A DNA stretch of 64,000 bases, taken from contig NZ_CP103788.1 of assembly GCF_041729705.1 (NCBI RefSeq), positions 620,001 to 684,000 of the forward strand, written 5' to 3'. Source of the stretch: Candidatus Phytoplasma solani. GTDB lineage: Bacteria; Bacillota_I; Bacilli_A; Acholeplasmatales; Acholeplasmataceae. The position numbers were made by a program, and so were the translations under genes. Below the pieces are notes generated by a model. That model was not told the origin of the DNA, searched no databases, and saw nothing but the letters and a program-made list of their open reading frames with translations. Of this stretch, positions 27,297-36,059 are shown piece after piece. The first letter of the stretch is position 1, and each line of letters starts with the position of its first letter.

Positions 27297-28132
27297 GTTT
27301 TAATTATCCAAAAAAAACCAATACGCCAACATCACTGGCTTTGTCGCAAATTGACTTAAATATAGCTTCTAAAAATGAGTTTATTGCTTTAGTCGGACAA
27401 ACTGGTTCAGGTAAGTCTACTTTGGTACAATTAATGAACGCTTTATTAACCACAGATAATGGCAATATTAGTATTTTTGGGCAAAAAATCAACACCAAAA
27501 CTAAAAAAAACCTCTTAACCGCTTTAAGAAAAAAAGTAGGCTTAGTTTTTCAGTTTCCTGAATATCAACTTTTTGAAGCTACCATTTTAAAAGATGTCAT
27601 GTTTGCTCCTTTAAATTTTTTAAACAATCAGCAAGCCGCCCAAACCAAAGCCAGCCAAACATTAGATGCAATCGGTATCAAACCAACATTATATCACAAA
27701 TCGCCTTTTCAAATTAGTGATGGACAACAAAGAAAAGTCGCTTTGGCAGGTATTTTAGCGATGGAACCTGACATTTTAGTCTTAGATGAACCAACTAGAG
27801 GCCTTGATTTATCCAGTCAAACCAGTATTATGCATTTTTTGCAAAATTTAAATCAACTTGGTAAAACTATTATCATGATTACTCACGATATGAATTTAGT
27901 AGCTAGCTATGCCAAAAGGGTAGTAGCTTTAAAACAAGGTAAAATTATGTTTGACGGCTCCAAAAAAACTTTTTTCGAAAGCACCCCTGATTTTGCTAGT
28001 TTTAATTTAGGCCTGCCAGAAACTTTTAAAATTTTACATCATCTAAATGCTACCTTAGGCATCCCTTTTCAACCGCAATATTGTTTTGATGATTTATTGC
28101 AATATTTAAAAAAATTAAGGTCTTTACAATGA
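27272..28132 (+). CDS. ecfA2: ECF transporter ATPase EcfA2
   Basis: A 286-residue second ATPase of the ECF heterodimer: Walker A GQTGSGKSTLVQL, Q-loop FQFPEYQLFE, Walker B ILVLDEPTRGLD, H-loop ITHDMN. The signature motif reads ISDGQQRKVALAG, with Asp in place of the first Gly of LSGGQ, which may weaken one of the two nucleotide sites. The gene overlaps ecfT by four bases. Confidence 0.93.
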   Translation: MGIQFEKVSFNYPKKTNTPTSLALSQIDLNIASKNEFIALVGQTGSGKSTLVQLMNALLTTDNGNISIFGQKINTKTKKNLLTALRKKVGLVFQFPEYQLFEATILKDVMFAPLNFLNNQQAAQTKASQTLDAIGIKPTLYHKSPFQISDGQQRKVALAGILAMEPDILVLDEPTRGLDLSSQTSIMHFLQNLNQLGKTIIMITHDMNLVASYAKRVVALKQGKIMFDGSKKTFFESTPDFASFNLGLPETFKILHHLNATLGIPFQPQYCFDDLLQYLKKLRSLQ

Positions 28133-29151
28133 CAAAAGAAACTTTACAACCAATTTTGACTAAGAAAATTCATCCTTCGGTAAAAATTATTACTTTTATT
28201 TTGTTATTGATTTTTGTCCTTCGTTTGCCGATCGATATTTCTGTAACCCAACAAGCAGAAAAAAAAGCATACTTCCAAATTGGAAAAATTATTGCTCTTT
28301 ATTTGACTTTCTTTTTGCCTTTACTTTTGCTTTGTTTTCGTTTCGGACTGACTTTTGCTTATTTTTACTCCAAAATTAAGCATTTGAGATTTTTCTTTTT
28401 AATTTCTTTAATATTGCAATTGCAGCAAAAAAATACTTCTCATCTGCCGCTAACATTTGAAATTCAAATATTTGATTATAACATTTATGCTTTCGGAGTG
28501 CTTGTATTATGTTTTATTTTTTATCAAATAACTAAAAAAATAACTCCCTTTCAATTATCTTATCTACTGCTTTTATTATTTTTATTTTTTGTTTTACCTA
28601 CTTTTTTAAATGATGAAACGAAAAAAAATTATTATTGCTTAAAATTAGTTTCTTTTTTCCGTATTTTTTTCATCATGTTTCGGCTCTTGATGATTGTAAT
28701 GCTCTTTTTTTTATTCGATAAAATCGCTTCTTTTCAAGAAATACACGACGGCATAGAATTACTTTTGGCTCCTTTAAAAAAATTAAAAATACCAGTCGAA
28801 ACTTTTACCTTGATGTTATCTTTAGTTTTTATGGCTAACTCTTTTTTGTTGCAAGAAACTAATAAAATCTTAAAAGCCCAGATGTCAAGAGGGATGGATT
28901 TAAATAAAAAAAACATTTTTAAAAAAATCAATCATCTTTTATCTTTGTTAGTACCTATCTTTGTTTTAGTTTTCAAAAGATCAATCATTTTATCTAATGC
29001 TATGGAAATTAGAGGTTATGTATTGGGAGCGAAACGCACCAAAATGATTGTTTATCGTTTACAAAAAAGAGATTTTTTAATTATATCAAGTTTTTTGCTA
29101 TTGTTTTGTCTAAATTTCTTTATAAACCAAAAATTAAATTTAAAAATATAA
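28129..29151 (+). CDS. ecfT: ECF transporter transmembrane protein EcfT
   Basis: A 340-residue membrane scaffold that couples the EcfA ATPases to S components. Hydrophobic segments fill the N-terminal two thirds. The two coupling-helix motifs are recognisable as KAQMSRGMDL and NAMEIRGYVLG. It starts with the ATGA overlap at the end of ecfA2. The central region is longer than in typical EcfT (about 260 residues). No substrate gene follows; glyA comes next. Confidence 0.9.
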   Translation: MTKETLQPILTKKIHPSVKIITFILLLIFVLRLPIDISVTQQAEKKAYFQIGKIIALYLTFFLPLLLLCFRFGLTFAYFYSKIKHLRFFFLISLILQLQQKNTSHLPLTFEIQIFDYNIYAFGVLVLCFIFYQITKKITPFQLSYLLLLLFLFFVLPTFLNDETKKNYYCLKLVSFFRIFFIMFRLLMIVMLFFLFDKIASFQEIHDGIELLLAPLKKLKIPVETFTLMLSLVFMANSFLLQETNKILKAQMSRGMDLNKKNIFKKINHLLSLLVPIFVLVFKRSIILSNAMEIRGYVLGAKRTKMIVYRLQKRDFLIISSFLLLFCLNFFINQKLNLKI

Positions 29152-29174
29152 AAATAGAAGGATGATATTATTTC

Positions 29175-30431
29175 ATGAAAACAAAACTAAGTTTAGAATT
29201 TCAAGATCAAGAAATCTTTGATCTAATTGAAGCAGAAAAAAAAAGACAAAAAAAAGACATCTTATTAATTGCTTCAGAAAATTTTGTCTCTAATGCCGTT
29301 TTAGAGGCTCAAGGCAGTATTTTAACTAATAAATATGCCGAAGGTTATCCAAACAAAAGATATTATTGTGGGTGTCAAAATGTCGATCAAATTGAAAATT
29401 TAGCCATTCAAAGAGTGACCCAATTATTTAATGTTCGATATGCCAACGTACAACCGCATTCAGGCTCTCAAGCTAATATGGCGGTTTTTCAAGCTTTATT
29501 ACAACCACATGACAAAATTTTAGGATTATCGTTAAATGATGGCGGTCATCTAACTCATGGTTATAAATTAAGTTTTTCTGGTATCAATTATGACACTTAT
29601 TCTTACAATGTCGATAAAATAACAGAAAAACTTGATTATGAGGCAATCAGAAAATTGGCTTTAAAGATTAAACCAAAATTAATTATTACCGGCTATTCAG
29701 CTTATTCTAAAAAGATTAATTTTAAAAAATTCCGCGAAATTGCTAATGAAGTTAACGCTTATTTAATGGCTGATATCGCTCATATCGCAGGTTTAGTAGC
29801 TTGCGGTTTACATCCATCACCAATTAATCAAGCAGATGTCGTAACTTCAACTACCCACAAAACTCTTAGAGGTCCGAGAGGAGGATTGATTTTAACCAAC
29901 AAAGAAGAGCTTATTACCAAAATTAATCGATCAGTTTTTCCAGGAATTCAAGGTGGACCTTTGATGCATGTAATCGCTGCTAAAGCAGTTGCCTTCAAAG
30001 AAGCTTTAAGTCCTGCCTTTAAAGATTATCAACAACAAGTCATCAATAACGCCCAAACTTTTGCAAGTTCTTTGCAAGCAAAAGGCTATCATATTGTAAG
30101 CGATGGAACTGATAATCATTTATTTTTGATTAATTTGAAAAAGAAAAACCCAACTTTGACAGGTGCCAAAATTGCTGAAGCTTTAGAAAAAATAAATATC
30201 ATCGTCAATAAAAATACTATTCCCTTTGATCAAGAAAACCCAACGTTAACAAGTGGAATTAGGTTAGGAACGCCTGCCATGACTACCAGAGGATTCAAAG
30301 AAAAAGAGTTTATGCAAATCGCTGAATGGATTGATCAAGTGATTAATCATGCTGATGATCAAGTTCATTTGCAAAAACTTAAAACCGAAGTACTAACTTT
30401 CATGACCTCTTTTAATCAATCGAATAAGTAA
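29175..30431 (+). CDS. glyA: Serine hydroxymethyltransferase
   Basis: A 418-residue PLP enzyme converting serine and tetrahydrofolate to glycine and methylene-tetrahydrofolate. The PLP-lysine segment [18 protein letters not shown] is intact, as are [15 protein letters not shown]-like [15 protein letters not shown] and [12 protein letters not shown]. It follows ecfT after 23 bases and may be read from the same transcript, so cofactor uptake and one-carbon metabolism would be linked. Confidence 0.95.
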   Translation: MKTKLSLEFQDQEIFDLIEAEKKRQKKDILLIASENFVSNAVLEAQGSILTNKYAEGYPNKRYYCGCQNVDQIENLAIQRVTQLFNVRYANVQPHSGSQANMAVFQALLQPHDKILGLSLNDGGHLTHGYKLSFSGINYDTYSYNVDKITEKLDYEAIRKLALKIKPKLIITGYSAYSKKINFKKFREIANEVNAYLMADIAHIAGLVACGLHPSPINQADVVTSTTHKTLRGPRGGLILTNKEELITKINRSVFPGIQGGPLMHVIAAKAVAFKEALSPAFKDYQQQVINNAQTFASSLQAKGYHIVSDGTDNHLFLINLKKKNPTLTGAKIAEALEKINIIVNKNTIPFDQENPTLTSGIRLGTPAMTTRGFKEKEFMQIAEWIDQVINHADDQVHLQKLKTEVLTFMTSFNQSNK

Positions 30432-30663
30432 ATATTTTTTAAAAAAATATAGTTGCGATTTGACTTTATGTGTAGCAAAAGAAACAAAAAAATTATATAC
30501 TAATAATAGTAATGATGTATCTATGTAGACTCAAAAGGTCATCAACTTTCAAAACCAAAAATTACTGCTGATTTTTTTCCGAGGGGAGCAAAAAATAATT
30601 ATTAATCAAAATACGTTAGCTAAACGCCATCCTTTTAGAACTTTTATAATTTATGGTAGTTGC

Positions 30664-31773
30664 TTGTTTTTTGTCTTTTTTTTAATCGGTAATCATCTTT
30701 ATCAAACTCATCAAAACAATCAAAACAAAATAATTAATATTCTCCAACAATCCAAAGATATTCAAAAAGAAAACCAAAAATTAAAAAATAAACTTTACAC
30801 TTTAACCACCAACCTTTATGAAGGTATACGCGACAACGGCGATAAAGAATATTATCATTTTTTAAAACATCAATTAGTCAAAACCACAAAAACCAATGGC
30901 CTGACCAAATGGTATCGATTTCCAAATACCACCATCTCGGAACTTCAAAATTTCGGCGCCACTTTAAAAGATTTAATCAATGTCGGTTTTTTGCCATCTG
31001 ATTTTCAAAAAGCAGGTTTTGATGTCAAACATTTAAAAAATGTCGGTTGTGTAGTCCAAGAATTAAAATCAGTTGGTTATTCACTCCAAGCTATGATTAC
31101 GGCTGGTTTTACCTTACTAGAACTAAAAAACAGTTATACTGTCAAAGAATTACAACAAGCTGGATATAGCGCCTCAGAGATGCTTTTAGCTGGTTTTACC
31201 TTACTAGAACTAAAAGGAAATTTTGCCGTCCAAGCTTTAATAAATGAAGGCTTCACCGTCGCCGATCTAAAACAAGCTGGATATAGCGCTCAAACTTTAC
31301 ACCACGAAGGGGTTCATTTAGACAAACTAAAACAAGCTGGATATGATATACCAGCCTTAAAAGAGGCTGGCTTTTCTGCTTTTCAACTCAAAAAAATGAA
31401 TTATTCCTTGCAAGAATTAAAAAATCATTATTCTATAAATACTTTACAAATGGATGGCTTTTCGCTGTATGATTTAAAAGAGGCTGGCTATACAGCCCAA
31501 GAATTAAAAGATGCAGGTATAACGTTTTATAGCCTTATCAAACTTGGCTATTCTGTCAAAGATTTAACAAATACTGGTTTTACAATTCATCAATTAAAAG
31601 ATTATTTTTATGTTAACGAATTCAAAAATGCAGGTTTTTCCTTACAAACAATAAAAGAGGGGGGGTTTAGACTCGATGAAATGCCAGAGTTTAGACAAGC
31701 TGGGTATACCAAACAAGCTTTAGAAGATGTTGGTTTTACCTCAGAAGAAATTCAGGCGGCTGGTTTTAGATAG
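30664..31773 (+). CDS. Membrane-anchored protein of AGF/AGY decapeptide repeats
   Basis: I do not recognise a named family. One hydrophobic segment at the very N-terminus is followed by a short coiled stretch (QKENQKLKNKLYTL). From about residue 95 to the end there are some 25 units of about ten residues with the pattern LKxAGFSxxE or LKxAGYSxxx, probably forming a solenoid outside the cell. The only listed start is TTG at 30664, which cuts into the hydrophobic segment. The frame is open upstream through LAKRHPFRTFIIYGSCL to a GAGGGGAG site at 30581, so translation may begin at a non-standard ATT near 30598 or 30601. A role in host contact is a guess. Confidence 0.7.
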   Translation: MFFVFFLIGNHLYQTHQNNQNKIINILQQSKDIQKENQKLKNKLYTLTTNLYEGIRDNGDKEYYHFLKHQLVKTTKTNGLTKWYRFPNTTISELQNFGATLKDLINVGFLPSDFQKAGFDVKHLKNVGCVVQELKSVGYSLQAMITAGFTLLELKNSYTVKELQQAGYSASEMLLAGFTLLELKGNFAVQALINEGFTVADLKQAGYSAQTLHHEGVHLDKLKQAGYDIPALKEAGFSAFQLKKMNYSLQELKNHYSINTLQMDGFSLYDLKEAGYTAQELKDAGITFYSLIKLGYSVKDLTNTGFTIHQLKDYFYVNEFKNAGFSLQTIKEGGFRLDEMPEFRQAGYTKQALEDVGFTSEEIQAAGFR

Positions 31774-32588
31774 AAAAGGAGACTGTAAAAAAAGTTTTTT
31801 TGATAATTTAAGATTGTTGTTGTGATCTATAATACTTTTCAAATAATAGTATTTTTACTTTTTTTCTCAAAAATTAAACATGTTTAAACAAATTTTTCAA
31901 AATTTCAAGAAAAAATGTGAATCAAAAAAAGGGGAAAGGTATTGTTTGAAACTTTGATAAATTTTTCTTTTTCTATCTATACAATATTTTATTAACTTTT
32001 AAAAAATAGAAAGCAATTACCATATCACCAAGTAAAACGAATTTTAACAAATTAAATAAATTAATTTATTATTTTGCTTTTTATTGCTTTTTTGATTATG
32101 TTTTACTTACTTTTTCAAACAGTAATAACAAATTAAACCTCAATTAAATACCGTCTTAACTGTCATAAATTTAGATGAGTTGCCTTTAAAAACGATGCAA
32201 AAACCAAAAAAAGATTTATTAAAAAAACAGTGGTTAAAAAAACACAACAAACTATTACTTCTTCTGATTTTAGTAAAGAATAAAAATTAAACCGACCGTT
32301 AACATTAGCAAACACAAAATTAAGTTCATTTTGACACTAAACTAACTCAAACACAATTACAAACTAAAATCTGCAAAACAAACCTGATTTACAAATAAAA
32401 AAGTTACAACAACTGACATAATTGGACAATGAAGCTAATATTTCAGTAACAAGACGTTTAAGGCAGCAACCTTTTTTCTTTCCTTTTGATATTATTATTA
32501 ACTTATTGATTAAATTAAGTGTTGATGGTGTGTATTGTAGTACTTTTTTAGTTATCAGAAACCACCAAAAGACCAACTCCTCTCGCAT
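31774..32588. other. Non-coding region with gene remnants
   Basis: About 800 bases without an intact gene. Short frames such as one at 31880 (MFKQIFQNFKKKCESKKGER) and fragments around 32130-32450 (LDNEANISVTRRLRQQ) look like decayed secreted or membrane protein genes. No family could be named. Confidence 0.35.
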
Positions 32589-32618
32589 AAAAAGAGACTT
32601 TCATAAGTCTCTTTTTTC
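32589..32618. terminator. Terminator downstream of rel
   Basis: Perfect AAAGAGACTT / AAGTCTCTTT stem with a TCAT loop and T runs on both strands. It lies about 45 bases past the rel stop and could also stop rightward transcription. Confidence 0.85.
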
Positions 32619-32662
32619 TTTTATATATAAAAAAAGAAAATCTTAAAAAAATCTCTCTTATT

Positions 32663-34864
32663 TTAATAATTACCTCTTTGAATTTGATGAATCTGAGGAA
32701 TCTTGTATAAATTAACAATCAAAGTGTTTAATTCTTTAATATTAGCTGTCAAAACACGTAATTTAATGATAGTTTCTAATTTTTGATTATTGATAACATT
32801 TAATTCTAAAATACTAATTTTAAAACCATTAATCTTATTAATTACTTGTTGTGTCAAATTATCTTTACTAGTGGCAATCAAAGAAATCCAAGCCGAATAT
32901 TTAACATTAGTTGCCGAAGTCCATGTAGCTAGAATCACTCTTTGATCATCAACTGCTTTTAAGTTAATACAATCTTTACGATGGATGACAATTCCACGTC
33001 CTTTAGTTAAAAAACCAGTGACCTCATCGCCCCAAACCGGTGAACAACAACTAGCTAACTTTAAGTGTGGGTTTTTCAAACCTTCAATTATAATCCCGGT
33101 GTCATTTTGATGGGTCAGTTTTTGATTGGATCTTGCCATCTGTTTTTCTAAATAAGCTTGACTGGTATTTTGTGTTGTAAAAGATAATATTTTATTAATG
33201 ACGGTTTTGATGTTTAGTTGTTTTTTGCCAATTTCTTCATAAAATTCATTCAAAGAAGAGATGTTGTAACGTTCAAAATGTTTTTGGATAAAGTTTTGAT
33301 CTAACACTATATCGATTTTATGTAATGCTAATTCTTTTTCTAGAATGTCTTTGCCCTTTTGAATGACTGCTAAATCAACTTCATTTTGCTCTTTTTTAAA
33401 AAAGGCTTTAATTTTTCTTTTGGCATGACTAGTTTTAACAATCCTCAGCCAATCTTTGTTAACTGATAAAAGGTTTTTATTGGTCTTAATATTGATAATA
33501 TCGCCATTTTTAAGTTGGTAATCAAGGGGGGCTATCTGACCGTTAATAATGGCTGCAATCATCTTGCTACCAACTTCGGTATGAATCCGAAAAGCAAAGT
33601 CAATCGGCGTTGAACCTTTGGGAAGCTCAAAGACTTCTTGTTTGGAAGTAAAAACATATACATTATCACTTAAAATATCATTTTTGATAGCATCTACAAA
33701 TTCTTTTGATGTTTCTTCTGGATGATTTTGTGAATCGTTAGTTATTTTGACTAATTCTTGATACCATCGTAGTTTTTTAGCAATTTCAATTTGCTTATCT
33801 TCTTGCGAATAAGCCTTATTTTCTTTATAAGCCCAGTGAGCAGCAATTCCTTTTTCCGCTATTTCATCCATCTTTTTAGTTCTAATTTGGATCTCAAACA
33901 AAAAGTCATCTTTCATTAAAACAGTTGTATGTAGTGATTGATAAAGATTGGGTTTAGGAACGGCAATATAATCTTTAAACCTTAAAGGCAATGGAGAAAA
34001 ATAGCCATGAATAATTCCTAAAGATTGATAGCATTCATCAACATTGTCAACAATAATCCGAATGGCTAACAGATCAAAGATTTCTTCAAATTTCACCTTC
34101 CTTTGGGTAATTTTTTTATAGATGCTATAAATGTTTTTGATGCGTCCTTTTATGATTGCGTTTTGAAGGTGGTGTTTAGCAAAAATGGTTTTGATGGTTT
34201 TAATTACATTTGCTACTGATTGTTCGCGTTGCTCTTTTTTTAACTTAATCAAGTCCGAAATGCGATAGTATTCTTCGGGTAAACTATATCTTAAGGCTAG
34301 ATCTTCGAGTTGGGATTTAATTTGGAAAAGCCCTAAACGATGAGTCAAAGGGGCATGTATCTCTAAGGTTTCTTTTGCGATACGGATTTGTTTTTCTCGC
34401 GGCATCGCTCCTAAAGTTTGCATATTGTGTAATCGATCAGCAATTTTGATAATAACTACCCTGATATCACAAGCCATCGCTAAAAACATTTTTTGTTGGT
34501 TATCAGCTTGTCCTTTACTTTTGTGAAAAGCAATACCAGTTAATTTAGTCACCCGATAAACCAAATAAGCGACATCTTGGCCGAAAAGTTCAGTTAATTC
34601 TTCTATCGTAGTAGGTGTATCTTCTAACACATCATGCAATAATCCTGCCATCAAAGTGTTCGGTTCACTGTTTAATTGTGCCAAAATTTTAGTTACTGCG
34701 CAAGGATGGGTCAAATAAGGTTCGCCTGTTAAACGCATCTGGTTGTTATGTTTTTTTTTGGCAAAAAGATAAGCTTGAGTAATATTATTTAAAATTTTTT
34801 CATCGCCAATATTTTTGGCAATAATATCCATCAAATCATCTAATAAATTATCTTTAGTCACCAT
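32663..34864 (-). CDS. rel: Bifunctional (p)ppGpp synthetase/hydrolase (Rel/SpoT)
   Basis: A 733-residue RSH protein controlling the stringent response. It has the HD hydrolase domain (LTHPCAVTKIL, LLHDVLEDTP, KIADRLHNMQTL), the synthetase domain (LLAIRIIVDN, RFKDYIAVPKPNLYQSLHTT, FEIQIRTKKMDEIAEKGIAA), the TGS domain (ELPKGSTPIDFAFRIH) and a C-terminal ACT-like region. Both catalytic halves look intact. It is likely transcribed alone, 40 bases after mnmA. Confidence 0.94.
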   Translation of the reverse strand: MVTKDNLLDDLMDIIAKNIGDEKILNNITQAYLFAKKKHNNQMRLTGEPYLTHPCAVTKILAQLNSEPNTLMAGLLHDVLEDTPTTIEELTELFGQDVAYLVYRVTKLTGIAFHKSKGQADNQQKMFLAMACDIRVVIIKIADRLHNMQTLGAMPREKQIRIAKETLEIHAPLTHRLGLFQIKSQLEDLALRYSLPEEYYRISDLIKLKKEQREQSVANVIKTIKTIFAKHHLQNAIIKGRIKNIYSIYKKITQRKVKFEEIFDLLAIRIIVDNVDECYQSLGIIHGYFSPLPLRFKDYIAVPKPNLYQSLHTTVLMKDDFLFEIQIRTKKMDEIAEKGIAAHWAYKENKAYSQEDKQIEIAKKLRWYQELVKITNDSQNHPEETSKEFVDAIKNDILSDNVYVFTSKQEVFELPKGSTPIDFAFRIHTEVGSKMIAAIINGQIAPLDYQLKNGDIINIKTNKNLLSVNKDWLRIVKTSHAKRKIKAFFKKEQNEVDLAVIQKGKDILEKELALHKIDIVLDQNFIQKHFERYNISSLNEFYEEIGKKQLNIKTVINKILSFTTQNTSQAYLEKQMARSNQKLTHQNDTGIIIEGLKNPHLKLASCCSPVWGDEVTGFLTKGRGIVIHRKDCINLKAVDDQRVILATWTSATNVKYSAWISLIATSKDNLTQQVINKINGFKISILELNVINNQKLETIIKLRVLTANIKELNTLIVNLYKIPQIHQIQRGNY

Positions 34865-34904
34865 ATCACCTTCTTTTTAGTTTTTTTAAAAAGTTTTTTT
34901 TGAA

Positions 34905-36035
34905 CTACGTATATAAGCGTTTTTGATTGTGATAGAAAACTTCTTTAATCATCCCCGCCCCATAACAAATATTATCATCATAAAAAGCACAAATTTGTCC
35001 TGGGGTGACCGCTTTGATTTTTTGTGGATAAGCAATTTCTAACGTTGTTTCATCGAGCCAAGTTAAAGTAACGTCTTTGTTAGTTTGACGATAACGCATT
35101 TTGGCTTGCATTTTAGTTTTGTCTTTTTTTCCGCGCCAGACAACATCAATAATTTTAGCCCTATCGCTATATAAATGAGGATGTGTTGCCCCTGGTTCGA
35201 CATACAAAATATTAGTTTTGATGCTTTTGCCGACCACAAACCAAGGCTCTTTTTCATTTGCCACATCCCCTAAACCTAAGTTTTTGCGTTGTCCTATGGT
35301 ATAATACATTACACCACGATGGTGTTTAAGAAAAGTGCCATCTAATCTTTGAATCTCTCCCTTTTGGGCTGGAATATAATTGCTTAAAAATTGGCCAAAG
35401 TTTCTCTCTCCGATAAAACAAATACCGGTTGAATCTTTTTTAACAGCGTTAACCAAGCCATTATCTAAAGCGATTTGTCTGACTTCGGGTTTGGTTAGTT
35501 TAGCTAAAGGAAAGATGATGTTTTGTAGTTGCGAGGTTGTTAATTGTGATAAAAAATAAGTTTGATCTTTTTTTTGATCCAAGGCACAAGCTAGTGCTTT
35601 GGTCAAGTCTTGGTTTGTGACAATATCGGCATAATGACCCATCGCCACATAATCTGGTTTTAATTTATCTGTCACATAATCGATAAAAGCTTTAAATTTG
35701 ATTTCGTTATTACATAAAATATCAGGGTTAGGGGTCAAATTGTTGCTAAAAGCGTCAATAAAAGACAGAAAGACTTTTTTCCAGTATTCTTCGATAAAAT
35801 CAATGCGATGTAATTTGATACCCAATTGTAAAGATACTTTTAAAGCGTCATTATAATCTAACTCTTGTGAACAAATATCATTGTTTAAAGTCGGATTACC
35901 TTTGATATCAAAATTAAGATTGCTGTCCCAATTACGCATAAAAACCGCTTCAACCTCATAGCCTTGTTGTTTTAAAAGTAAGGCAGCAACTGCGCTGTCA
36001 ACTCCACCCGATAAACCGACTACTACTTTTTTCAA
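34905..36035 (-). CDS. mnmA: tRNA 2-thiouridylase MnmA
   Basis: A 376-residue enzyme that thiolates U34 of Lys, Glu and Gln tRNAs. The PP-loop is VGLSGGVDSAVAA at the N-terminus. The two catalytic cysteines lie in NPDILCNNEIKFK and STGICFIGERNF. Its length is typical. It is preceded by nadE with 24 bases between them, and followed by rel. Confidence 0.95.
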   Translation of the reverse strand: MKKVVVGLSGGVDSAVAALLLKQQGYEVEAVFMRNWDSNLNFDIKGNPTLNNDICSQELDYNDALKVSLQLGIKLHRIDFIEEYWKKVFLSFIDAFSNNLTPNPDILCNNEIKFKAFIDYVTDKLKPDYVAMGHYADIVTNQDLTKALACALDQKKDQTYFLSQLTTSQLQNIIFPLAKLTKPEVRQIALDNGLVNAVKKDSTGICFIGERNFGQFLSNYIPAQKGEIQRLDGTFLKHHRGVMYYTIGQRKNLGLGDVANEKEPWFVVGKSIKTNILYVEPGATHPHLYSDRAKIIDVVWRGKKDKTKMQAKMRYRQTNKDVTLTWLDETTLEIAYPQKIKAVTPGQICAFYDDNICYGAGMIKEVFYHNQKRLYT

Positions 36036-36059
36036 TTTTTACCTCGTTTCTTTGTTGTT

